Shown here in pieces: positions 1-5,233 of a stretch of DNA of 6,830 bases (position 1 is its first letter; every line of letters begins with the position of its first letter). Position numbers and translations under genes: made by a program. A model generated the notes under the pieces. That model had not been told where the DNA came from. It saw nothing but the letters and a program-made list of their open reading frames with translations, and made no database searches. The stretch comes from an uncultured Oscillospiraceae bacterium (GTDB lineage Bacteria > Bacillota > Clostridia > Oscillospirales > Ruminococcaceae): positions 1-6,830 of the forward strand of contig CAJTSZ010000105.1 in NCBI GenBank assembly GCA_910578755.1, in the 5' to 3' direction.

Positions 1-89
1 GCTGTACAAACACCGGTTGCCGCCGCTTATTGAGTGGCACAATCAAATAAGGGGTATCCGTAGGGCGGAGCCCTCGGCGACTTTCTTTC

Positions 90-122
90 CCCCATTTCTT
101 TCTTCGTTAGAAAGAAATGGGG
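90..122. repeat. Perfect 14-bp inverted repeat (hairpin)
   Basis: The arm CCCCATTTCTTTCT (90-103) and the arm AGAAAGAAATGGGG (109-122) are exact reverse complements around a five-base TCGTT loop. It is the strongest stem in the 1-300 region. There is no T-run after it in either direction, which argues against a Rho-independent terminator. One arm is nearly pure pyrimidine and the other nearly pure purine. It may be a structural part of a dispersed intergenic element. Confidence 0.75.
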
Positions 123-222
123 CCTGGGTGAAGGGGCGGAGCGCCCTGCATAAGGTGCGGGTTGCGTAAGCCCGTTGGTACAGGTGGGGTCTAGGCCGCG
201 TAGATCCACAAGTAAAATACCC

Positions 223-243
223 CAAGTTCGCAAAGCGAACTTG
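223..243. repeat. 9-bp inverted repeat with AAA loop
   Basis: CAAGTTCGC (223-231) pairs exactly with GCGAACTTG (235-243) around an AAA triloop. It lies 75 bases before the start codon at 319 and could form in the 5' leader of that gene if transcription starts further upstream. No T-run follows. The C-AAA-G closing pattern also occurs in the stems at 5182-5214 and 6761-6787. Confidence 0.65.
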
Positions 244-318
244 CTGTAACATTTGGGGGAGGGGTGAACCCCCAAAAAATTTGCTGAAAGAAAAACAATT
301 TACAAGGAGGTACCAACA

Positions 319-1050
319 ATGAATAAAAAAAATATTATCCTTACCGCCAGCACCCTTCTTTCTTTGGTCTGTGCTTCCCTGTTTTTCCTGAATTGGAACT
401 TGGAACCCCTTTTCAAACAGGAAGAGCCGCCGGTCACAATGAACGATATTGAACAAGGAGGCACAGCAGATTTTACCGGTTCCACAGCCGGTGCGGATAT
501 TCCACGGCTGAACGGCGCGGCGGATTTTTCGGAAATCCTTTATGAACTGGACTATGTAACGGCGGAGCCGATTGGAATTGTGCCCACCGGCGTTTACAGC
601 CTCAAACCGTGGGTAAGCCATTACAATACGCGCACCTACAGGGGCAGGACAACCACTGGAAGCCGCAGGGCCGAGGTTAGCACATCCAGCCTGGATATTT
701 GGGGCAATTATAATCAATATTACCTTTTGGAACTTCCCGACCATACCTACATATTGGCACAAGTACCCCAGGCAGAAGCGGATGCAATTGCAAAGGGGAA
801 AGGCCTTACCCTTCCCATTGGGCAGAAGGTAGGAATGACAAACACTGCCCGAAGCCATCTTGCCGCGGTTTGTGAGAAATACGGGGCTGATATGGACGGC
901 GTGTTTTACGCCTTTGATAACCAGTGGCAGAAGGAACACCATTCCACCCTGTTTTTACTCCGCTTTGGAGCCGCTGCCCTGCTTTGGTTCGTACTGGCTG
1001 TGGGGCTGACGTTAGTCGGAGAAAAAATATTCAAAATAGAGGAAGTATAG
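319..1050 (+). CDS. Bitopic membrane protein with large external domain, function unknown
   Basis: A 243-residue protein with a hydrophobic segment near each end: roughly residues 6-24, preceded by MNKKN, and roughly 212-233, followed by a short basic/acidic tail (GEKIFKIEEV). The predicted topology is both ends in the cytoplasm with about 185 residues (28-210) outside. The external part begins with a Gly/Thr/Asp-rich linker (about 42-65) and then a more structured portion containing YYLLELPDHTYILAQVP near 134-150. I do not recognise a catalytic motif or a named family. The start is well supported: AAGGAGG lies eight bases before the ATG. It is the first gene of a plus-strand run, with only six bases to the next one, so the two are probably co-transcribed. 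No promoter was identified upstream. It could be a sensor, a scaffold or part of an envelope complex; nothing in the sequence decides this. Confidence 0.85.
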   Translation: MNKKNIILTASTLLSLVCASLFFLNWNLEPLFKQEEPPVTMNDIEQGGTADFTGSTAGADIPRLNGAADFSEILYELDYVTAEPIGIVPTGVYSLKPWVSHYNTRTYRGRTTTGSRRAEVSTSSLDIWGNYNQYYLLELPDHTYILAQVPQAEADAIAKGKGLTLPIGQKVGMTNTARSHLAAVCEKYGADMDGVFYAFDNQWQKEHHSTLFLLRFGAAALLWFVLAVGLTLVGEKIFKIEEV

Positions 1051-1056
1051 CGGGAC

Positions 1057-1407
1057 ATGGAAAAAAGAAAACATAAAATGTTCCGGTTCATCTGCCTTTT
1101 TATTATCCTCGTGTTTATCCTTTTCCTGTTTCGGAGCTGCCAATCCTTTGGGTATGATTTTGAATATACATACACATCACCGCAGGGGACAAACTCATTT
1201 ATTGTAAAATATGATTTTGTCAGCAGACCGGTGATTTTTAAAAGAGGATTTTTGTGGGATAAAAAGATATGGGAGTACCCTAATTCTGGCTTTATGGAAA
1301 CTGTGTCCTTTGAACCGGAATGGCTTTCGGAAACTCAAATCCGGTTTATTTATGATGATGTAAACGATGAATATGATGAAGAATTTATCATTACGATCCC
1401 TTATTAA
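1057..1407 (+). CDS. Small N-terminally anchored exported protein, function unknown
   Basis: A 116-residue protein with a basic N-terminus (MEKRKHK) and one strongly hydrophobic stretch (about 9-26), followed by a beta-rich, aromatic and acidic external part ending in IITIPY. The middle (about 38-62, YTSPQGTNSFIVKYDFVSRP) resembles the short beta domains of small secreted Firmicute proteins, but I cannot name a family. An acidic cluster (DDVNDEYDEE, about 100-109) lies near the C-terminus. The Cys in FRSC (residue 28) is not in a normal lipobox. Its ribosome binding site is weak (GAGGAAG just inside the end of the preceding gene). With a six-base gap it may be translationally coupled. An alternative start at Met8 (1078) would leave the hydrophobic segment intact. 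The gene is visibly more AT-rich than the genes on both sides. Confidence 0.75.
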   Translation: MEKRKHKMFRFICLFIILVFILFLFRSCQSFGYDFEYTYTSPQGTNSFIVKYDFVSRPVIFKRGFLWDKKIWEYPNSGFMETVSFEPEWLSETQIRFIYDDVNDEYDEEFIITIPY

Positions 1408-1451
1408 CAAAAAAGGGCAGCCGCCGGGGATGCTTAATATTTCAATTGGTT

Positions 1452-1457
1452 AGGAGG
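1452..1457 (+). promoter_or_regulatory. Shine-Dalgarno site that fixes a TTG start
   Basis: A perfect AGGAGG ends 11 bases before the TTG at 1469. There is no in-frame ATG nearby that would preserve the signal peptide, so this site supports TTG as the initiation codon of the lipoprotein gene. Confidence 0.75.
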
Positions 1458-1468
1458 TAACGAAAATA

Positions 1469-2584
1469 TTGAAAATAAAAGTATTTGTTGTTGGAATAGC
1501 CTGCCTGCTGGTTTTGTCGCTGGCGGGCTGTTATGAATACCGGGGCCCTTATACCAAAGGAGATGTAAAAGCATACCTAACAGGGAGATACCCGGATGAA
1601 ACAATCCATATCCGGTACAAGGGACTTCAAACCTGGGAGTGTTGGTTTGACGCGCTGCCGGATGCAGTTTTCCAGGTTTGGGTAGGGCAGGGCGGCGGCG
1701 ACCCAGTGCCAATGCTCTACTCTAAACTGGTTTCTGATGAGGCAGAGGTGCTTCCGGCATATTATCTAAAGCAATACCGCAAAGAGGGAGGCAGCTTGGA
1801 CGCGTGGGAATTGTATGACGATACCTTGTATACCAAATACACTTCTATTACCGATGCTGCCCAAGCCTTCAAACAGCTGTCCACTTTTTATGCCTGGGTA
1901 GAGGATAAGCCTTTGGGCCAGCTGGTACCAAAGGGCAGGTATCACTTCCAGCCGGAGCTGCCTTGGCAGACCTATTCACCCCAGTTCCACAGCTTTCAGG
2001 ATGTGGTTGTCCATGGGCTACAGGATGACTTGGAAGCGGTGCGGGAAGCCCTGAAGGATTCCATAAAGAAGTATTATGCCTTTTACCAGCTGCCCTGTGA
2101 TGAATTTTCCAAAACAGAGATGGAAGAATACGCGGCAAAAACCTGGCCCTGGGCTCCAAAGCCCCAAGTCCGGCAAGGGGAAGAAATTTTGCCGCCGGAG
2201 CTGCTGGGTGGTATTGGCTTGGAAAGCGGTGTTATCAGCTATGGAGGCCTTTACACCCTGCTGACCCGCCTGGATTTTGATGTGGAAGGGACGGCGGAGC
2301 ATTTCACCGTCACCGGCGCGGATGGGCATTCCTACGAATTTTCCTACAGCTTTTGGGAGGAAAAGGAAATGGATTGGGCCAATAACCAAACCATCACCCT
2401 GCCGGTATGGTATCACCTTCGGGACGGCTACCCGGTTGCAATAGAGGACGAAACCAGCTGGATGTACCGGGGGCCGGTGATTGGCCTAAAAGGAGGCTGG
2501 AACATTGACACCCATAACGGCTACTTCCATTTTTATATGCCGTTTTTTGAAATTACCGGCCTAAGGGCTTCCTGGGACAAATAA
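1469..2584 (+). CDS. Lipoprotein, function unknown
   Basis: A 371-residue protein starting at TTG. It has a textbook lipoprotein signal: basic MKIK, a hydrophobic core, and the lipobox LAGC with the lipidated Cys at residue 21. After maturation it should be tethered to the outer face of the membrane. The mature part is rich in Trp, Tyr and Asp/Glu, with several aromatic-acidic patches, for example near SYSFWEEKEMDWANN. I see no substrate-binding-protein signature, protease triad or other catalytic motif, so it is not obviously an ABC-transporter receptor. It sits 61 bases after the preceding gene and 19 before the next, in the same direction. No terminator lies in the 61-base gap, so operon membership is likely. 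Its context among membrane proteins suggests an envelope role, which is inference. It could also be an extracytoplasmic binding or scaffold protein. Confidence 0.88.
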   Translation: MKIKVFVVGIACLLVLSLAGCYEYRGPYTKGDVKAYLTGRYPDETIHIRYKGLQTWECWFDALPDAVFQVWVGQGGGDPVPMLYSKLVSDEAEVLPAYYLKQYRKEGGSLDAWELYDDTLYTKYTSITDAAQAFKQLSTFYAWVEDKPLGQLVPKGRYHFQPELPWQTYSPQFHSFQDVVVHGLQDDLEAVREALKDSIKKYYAFYQLPCDEFSKTEMEEYAAKTWPWAPKPQVRQGEEILPPELLGGIGLESGVISYGGLYTLLTRLDFDVEGTAEHFTVTGADGHSYEFSYSFWEEKEMDWANNQTITLPVWYHLRDGYPVAIEDETSWMYRGPVIGLKGGWNIDTHNGYFHFYMPFFEITGLRASWDK

Positions 2585-2603
2585 TTAAAAGGAGAAATAG
2601 AAC

Positions 2604-3002
2604 ATGATTAACCAGCTTTCCCCGAAACCAAAAACCAGTGAAAAACTGAAAGCAAGGCAATATGGAGCTGCAACGCTGATTTATCTTTTGGTGGCTGTCA
2701 TTATGACCATTGTTCGTGTGCTGTGGGGAGATATTCTGTTTGGAAGCGGCAGGGATACCATATCTTTAGGTCTGGTCATTTTTTATGTACGTAATGTTGT
2801 ACTGCTTTTTGGGGCTGTAGATCTTGTTTCTGCGGTCTATCATTTTATGGTTTGGAACCAAAACGGGCGCAAGCCTATGGACGATGACAATGACAGTGTG
2901 TTTGCGGACTGGAAAAGCGGGGAGCGTTCTCAAGTGAAAACAGCCCTTGTTTTCTTAGCTTTTATTATAGCAATGGCGCTGGTGATTGTTGTACAGGCAT
3001 AA
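2604..3002 (+). CDS. Small multi-pass membrane protein, function unknown
   Basis: A 132-residue protein with a basic cytoplasmic start (KPKTSEKLKARQ) and hydrophobic segments at about 21-41, 53-84 (long, interrupted by Arg63 and Asp73, so it may be one or two helices) and 111-131. A hydrophilic loop rich in Asp and Lys (about 86-110) separates the last two. The C-terminus ends directly after the last helix (VIVVQA). A good site, AAAAGGAG, lies about nine bases before the ATG. It follows the lipoprotein gene by 19 bases and is probably in the same transcript. I do not recognise a transporter or enzyme motif. Its size and position would fit a small subunit or anchor of a membrane assembly made with the upstream products. 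Confidence 0.82.
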   Translation: MINQLSPKPKTSEKLKARQYGAATLIYLLVAVIMTIVRVLWGDILFGSGRDTISLGLVIFYVRNVVLLFGAVDLVSAVYHFMVWNQNGRKPMDDDNDSVFADWKSGERSQVKTALVFLAFIIAMALVIVVQA

Positions 3003-3039
3003 GGCAGTACAGCCCCATGGAAAACAGAATGTCCAATGC

Positions 3040-3046
3040 AAGGAGG
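3040..3046 (+). promoter_or_regulatory. Shine-Dalgarno site that fixes the start at 3054
   Basis: AAGGAGG lies seven bases before the ATG at 3054. An in-frame ATG at 3036 would place this site inside the coding region and has no good site of its own, so 3054 is the better start. Confidence 0.8.
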
Positions 3047-3053
3047 AAATTTT

Positions 3054-3605
3054 ATGAACGTTGTAAAATTAGCGGATTTATTGTTGTCTCCCGATGAAAA
3101 ACGTGAGATGCAAAGTTCTATGGAATTGTTGGAGCAGTCAAACTATTCTGCGTTCTATGAGAAAAACCAAATCATTATCCAAAACATATTGTTTTTGGAA
3201 ACACTGGATGAATTTTTGGATTTTTCCCAGGATAACCGTTTGGATGTTGAGTGTTTTTGCGCTGCCTTTTTGTGTGAAAAAGGCTATGGTATTCAAGTTG
3301 GAGGCTATGAAGATGATTTAACTGATACACTGGCCAATTTTTTCAAGGAAAGGGCAGTGGGATATTCCGAAATTTTAAAAATTATTTCCAAAGAAAAAAT
3401 ATATACCGATTGCAGTGATTATGATAATTTCAAAAAGTCTTTGGAAGCAATCAACCAAATATTAGGCACCCATGGACTCCAACTGACCGTGCTGGAGGAT
3501 TTTGTTTACTGTAGCTGTGAATATACGGTGCTGCTCATGAAAAAAGCTCTCGTTAGTGAAGTAGTTTCTTCTTGGGACAGTGATAATTTTGAAATTTTCT
3601 TGTAA
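3054..3605 (+). CDS. Soluble acidic protein of 183 residues, function unknown
   Basis: No signal peptide or membrane segment is visible, so it should be cytoplasmic. It is acidic and helix-rich in its first half (LSPDEKREMQSSMELLEQ, then FLETLDEFLDF). The C-terminal third, with GLQLTVLEDF followed by YTVLLMKKALVSEV, looks like strand-helix-strand. Six Cys (67, 69, 74, 120, 153, 155) do not form a clear metal site. The general pattern loosely recalls the small acidic DUF6630-type or immunity-like proteins of Firmicutes, but this is weak recollection only. It begins 51 bases after the previous stop and is clearly more AT-rich than the membrane-protein genes before it, so it may have been acquired separately. 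No promoter is visible in the gap, so read-through from the operon is the simplest source of its mRNA. Confidence 0.78.
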   Translation: MNVVKLADLLLSPDEKREMQSSMELLEQSNYSAFYEKNQIIIQNILFLETLDEFLDFSQDNRLDVECFCAAFLCEKGYGIQVGGYEDDLTDTLANFFKERAVGYSEILKIISKEKIYTDCSDYDNFKKSLEAINQILGTHGLQLTVLEDFVYCSCEYTVLLMKKALVSEVVSSWDSDNFEIFL

Positions 3606-3641
3606 TTCGGTTACAACAAAAGTTGAAAAACCATAATTTGC

Positions 3642-3821
3642 ATGGCTTCTCACTTGGATATGAACCTTCCCATAGAAGAAATCAAAGGCTTTTCCGTGGG
3701 TAAAATGGTGTTGTTTACCGCTGTAACAATTCAAAGCAAGGCCGGTGAATCCTACCGGTTTCCCAGAAAAAAACTGCAAGATTGGTTGCGGCAGGCGAGC
3801 GTTCAGCGGGCGGCAGGATAG
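3642..3821 (+). pseudogene. Remnant: C-terminal half of a bacterial PH-domain-like protein
   Basis: An open stretch of 59 codons runs from ATG 3642 to TAG 3819-3821. It reads LPIEEIKGFSVGKMVLF, then TAVTIQSKAGESYRFP, then KKLQDWLRQ. This is the strand-turn-strand plus final amphipathic helix typical of the end of bacterial PH (bPH) domains: a membrane-proximal LP-x-x-I, an IxSKxG turn and a terminal Trp helix. The first half of such a domain is missing. No ribosome binding site precedes it, and TGA at 3624-3626 closes the frame upstream, so it is probably not translated as it stands. The intact membrane protein at 4643-5179 ends in a similar way (IPIHNMERV, then FIMDTGKTFTIDF, then FEWITKRL), so this may be a decayed paralogue. 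Family assignment is by eye and moderate at best. The stop codon lies inside the terminator stem, as is common for a true gene 3' end. Confidence 0.5.
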
Positions 3822-3842
3822 AAAAAGCCTATCCTGCCGCCC
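3808..3842 (+). terminator. Rho-independent terminator closing the plus-strand operon
   Basis: GGGCGGCAGGATAG (3808-3821) pairs perfectly over 14 bp with CTATCCTGCCGCCC (3829-3842) around a seven-base AAAAAGC loop. TATTTT follows on the plus side. There is no T-run on the minus side, so it acts mainly on plus-strand transcription. It probably ends the 319-3605 transcript, and it overlaps the stop codon of the remnant ORF. Confidence 0.85.
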
Positions 3843-3860
3843 TATTTTGAAATTCACCAT

Positions 3861-4358
3861 TCATTCAAGAATAATCAAATGGTTTTGTAATAAGCTGCTA
3901 CATTTAGGACAGGGAACCTTTTGAAAAAAAGGAGGAATATCAGGAAACCTATTTTTTGTTTCATAATAGAAACCTGGATCAGCTTCGCACAGCGGTATAA
4001 TAATTGGAGCATAGAGTACATATCTGCAATTTCTGCACATCCATGAGTCACGATATCTAACATGGAAAAAAGTGTTTTCTTTTTCATAGCACAGGACTGG
4101 TTCCCATTCAAAACTTAGCACGGCCCTATTTTTGTGATGTCCAAAAGCAAGATACAGTGCATCAAATTTTTTGGTTACTTGAACGTAGCGTATAACCCAA
4201 TCCATTGCCCAAGAGGGAATGAGGTTTTCCAATAGTTCTTGATTTTCTATGAGAAAAGAATAGTGTTCGGGAGAAATAATATAGGTTTCTATGTCATCTA
4301 TGCAGCATATTGCTGAACTATATTTTTCTATTTGTTTCAACCTATCAGTTAGCTTCAT
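3861..4358 (-). CDS. Small cytoplasmic protein with two CxxC pairs (putative zinc ribbon)
   Basis: 165 residues from the ATG at 4358 to TGA at 3861. The first half is soluble and helix-rich (KLTDRLKQIEKY, then ENQELLENLIPSWAMDWVIRYVQ). The second half carries CRNC (108-111) and CPKC (150-153), 38 residues apart, which could bind one zinc as a split ribbon. The chain ends 12 residues after the second pair. I cannot name a family. The open frame runs on upstream to 4616, but I reject that longer start: the 86 extra residues look non-coding, a promoter lies inside that stretch (4407-4435), and a purine-rich site, GGGGGAG, sits five bases before 4358. The gene is AT-rich, points against its neighbours, and is tail-to-tail with the plus-strand operon. 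It may have been inserted independently. No T-tract terminator is seen downstream on its strand. Confidence 0.72.
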   Translation of the reverse strand: MKLTDRLKQIEKYSSAICCIDDIETYIISPEHYSFLIENQELLENLIPSWAMDWVIRYVQVTKKFDALYLAFGHHKNRAVLSFEWEPVLCYEKENTFFHVRYRDSWMCRNCRYVLYAPIIIPLCEADPGFYYETKNRFPDIPPFFQKVPCPKCSSLLQNHLIILE

Positions 4359-4397
4359 ACATGCTCCCCCTAACATTTCCCACCTGTCTGTTAGCTT
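4340..4397. repeat. Imperfect 16-base direct repeat around the start of the CxxC gene
   Basis: ACCTATCAGTTAGCTT (4340-4355) and ACCTGTCTGTTAGCTT (4382-4397) match at 14 of 16 positions and are 42 bases apart, exactly 14 codons. Read on the minus strand both copies give KLTDR in the same frame. One copy lies within codons 2-7 of the gene; the other lies close to the predicted transcription start. It may be a local duplication or two binding half-sites. Confidence 0.55.
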
Positions 4398-4406
4398 GTT
4401 GCCCCA

Positions 4407-4435
4407 AATATAGCACATCTTCCCACCAAAAGCAA
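4407..4435 (-). promoter_or_regulatory. Candidate sigma-A promoter with extended -10, for the CxxC gene
   Basis: Read on the minus strand: TTGCTT (4435-4430), a 17-base spacer, then TATATT (4412-4407) preceded by TGC, which makes an extended -10. The start of transcription would be near 4400, about 40 bases before the ATG at 4358. The -35 matches consensus at only three of six positions; the TGn compensates. It supports the short start for the gene. Confidence 0.5.
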
Positions 4436-4546
4436 ACCGCGTTCTATTTCTATTCCAATTATCCAAACCGTTAAGGGCCAAGCAGTATTTTTTGCAAAGG
4501 GCGTGAAATCTTTGCTTTGAAGCCCTGGCAAGGGAGATACAGGATA

Positions 4547-4575
4547 TTGTGTTCTTCAAGTAAATGAAATATAAT
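4547..4575 (+). promoter_or_regulatory. Sigma-A promoter for the PH-like membrane protein
   Basis: TTGTGT (4547-4552), a 17-base spacer, and a perfect TATAAT (4570-4575). Transcription would begin near 4582, giving a leader of about 60 bases before the ATG at 4643. An in-frame ATG at 4574 overlaps the -10 box and therefore could not be in the message made from this promoter. Confidence 0.7.
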
Positions 4576-4642
4576 GCTGCTGAAGGAAACAAGGGAATTT
4601 TGCTCCGGCGAAACAAAATATAAAAGTAAAAAGGAAATGGTT

Positions 4643-5179
4643 ATGGACAAGGTAAAAAAAGATTTTATACAAAAAGAATTGAGCCGCTTTGGAATTTTGG
4701 CATTGGTGTTTGCAGTATGCTTTCTTGTCCTTTTGCGGTTTGCCTCCAGTTTGGCGCCCTACCAGCCGCTGCTTTTGCTGGGTATGGCCGCAATTATTGC
4801 TTTAGGGGCTTTGCGCTCATTGGTGCTGGCCCATTCTGCCATGGGCAATTTGACGGGCCATGATACTTATTTGCTGGATAAAGAATACACCGCGCCCCAC
4901 CCTGTTTATAAGGTTTGGCAGGGCGAAATCCATTTGATGCAAAGCTTTATTGTTTGCCGGAATAGGGGCCGTCTGCTTTTCATCCCTATTCACAACATGG
5001 AACGGGTGGAGTGCCGTTTTAACCGCACTGCTATGGGGAAAGTGCCGTTTGCGAAGTTCATTATGGACACAGGCAAAACCTTTACCATTGACTTTTTGCC
5101 AAACCGCCCCAAAGAAAGCCAGGCCATTTTTGAGTGGATTACAAAGCGCCTGGGGAAAGAAAAGGTCATCGTCTTTTAA
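4643..5179 (+). CDS. Membrane protein with two N-terminal helices and a PH-like domain
   Basis: 178 residues. Two hydrophobic segments (about 16-34 and 40-62) form a hairpin that leaves both ends in the cytoplasm. The rest (about 85-172) has the shape of a YcxB-like or bPH domain: alternating strands, IPIHNMERVECRF (114-126), a strand-turn-strand with DTGKTFTIDF (142-151), and a closing amphipathic helix with Trp165 (AIFEWITKRL). Such proteins are usually anchored to the inner face of the membrane; their functions are mostly unknown. The start at 4643 is chosen because AAAAGGAAA lies eight bases upstream. ATG 4637 is only two bases from that site, and the ATG at 4574 lies inside the -10 box. 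It has its own promoter and terminator and is probably transcribed alone. The family call is by pattern and could be wrong in detail; the membrane hairpin is clear. Confidence 0.8.
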   Translation: MDKVKKDFIQKELSRFGILALVFAVCFLVLLRFASSLAPYQPLLLLGMAAIIALGALRSLVLAHSAMGNLTGHDTYLLDKEYTAPHPVYKVWQGEIHLMQSFIVCRNRGRLLFIPIHNMERVECRFNRTAMGKVPFAKFIMDTGKTFTIDFLPNRPKESQAIFEWITKRLGKEKVIVF

Positions 5180-5181
5180 AT

Positions 5182-5214
5182 AAAAAACCGTTGAGCAAAG
5201 CTCAACGGTTTTTT
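5182..5214. terminator. Bidirectional Rho-independent terminator
   Basis: The core CCGTTGAGC (5188-5196) pairs with GCTCAACGG (5200-5208) around an AAA triloop, flanked by six A on the left and six T on the right, giving a 15-bp symmetric stem. Each strand therefore ends in a T-run. It lies three bases after the plus-strand stop at 5179 and 20 bases beyond the glycosyltransferase stop on the minus strand, so it serves both convergent genes. Confidence 0.92.
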
Positions 5215-5233
5215 ATTTCATATTAAGCTAAAA

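Larger units (their letters stand above)
1..300. other. Structured non-coding region, hairpin-rich, repeat-like
   Basis: No convincing gene lies here. The first 33 bases could be the last codons of an upstream plus-strand gene (reading AVQTPVAAAY then stop), but this cannot be tested within the window. Six short hairpins can be read by eye: 58-77 (CCG, bulge, AGGGC, loop, GCCCT, CGG), 90-122 (14 bp perfect), 134-146 (GGGCG, GAG, CGCCC), 158-174 (CGGGTT, GCGT, AA-bulge-CCCG), 223-243 (9 bp perfect, AAA loop) and 252-276 (TTTGGGGG with CCCCCAAA). None is followed by a T-tract on either strand, so they are not ordinary terminators. No good promoter for the gene at 319 is visible. The repeat-like look, with long open frames on both strands that read as low-complexity peptide, resembles dispersed intergenic elements I recall from gut Clostridia; that comparison is memory, not a search. 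Confidence 0.5.

Noticed and set aside
26..51. CTTATT and AATAAG as ends of an insertion element
   Set aside because: The inverted repeat is short and imperfect, and no transposase or target duplication is visible.
27..275. Minus-strand open frame of 82 codons across the hairpin region
   Set aside because: It starts without a ribosome site, reads as Pro/Arg/Lys-rich low-complexity peptide, and follows the stems. It looks like a by-product of a structured repeat.
252..276. G/C-rich stem before the first gene as a terminator
   Set aside because: It is followed by A residues rather than a T-run on the plus strand, and on the minus strand no T-run follows either.
43..942. Minus-strand open frame of 299 codons
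   Set aside because: It lies opposite the well-supported gene at 319-1050, which has a strong ribosome site and clear membrane segments, and its translation shows no domain-like pattern.
1057..1407. The 116-residue protein as a lipoprotein
   Set aside because: The residues before Cys28 (FRS) do not fit a lipobox because of the Arg, so it is better described as anchored by its hydrophobic segment.
2018..2416. Antisense frame within the lipoprotein gene
   Set aside because: It is a shadow of the lipoprotein coding frame, with no ribosome site and no plausible protein pattern.
3606..3641. Stop-codon read-through joining the 183-residue protein to the PH-like remnant in the same frame
   Set aside because: Two stops (TAA 3603-3605 and TGA 3624-3626) separate them, with no recoding signal seen; the shared frame is probably chance.
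4359..4616. N-terminal extension of the CxxC protein up to 4616
   Set aside because: A promoter falls inside it, a good start with a ribosome site lies at 4358, and the added peptide has no recognisable structure.
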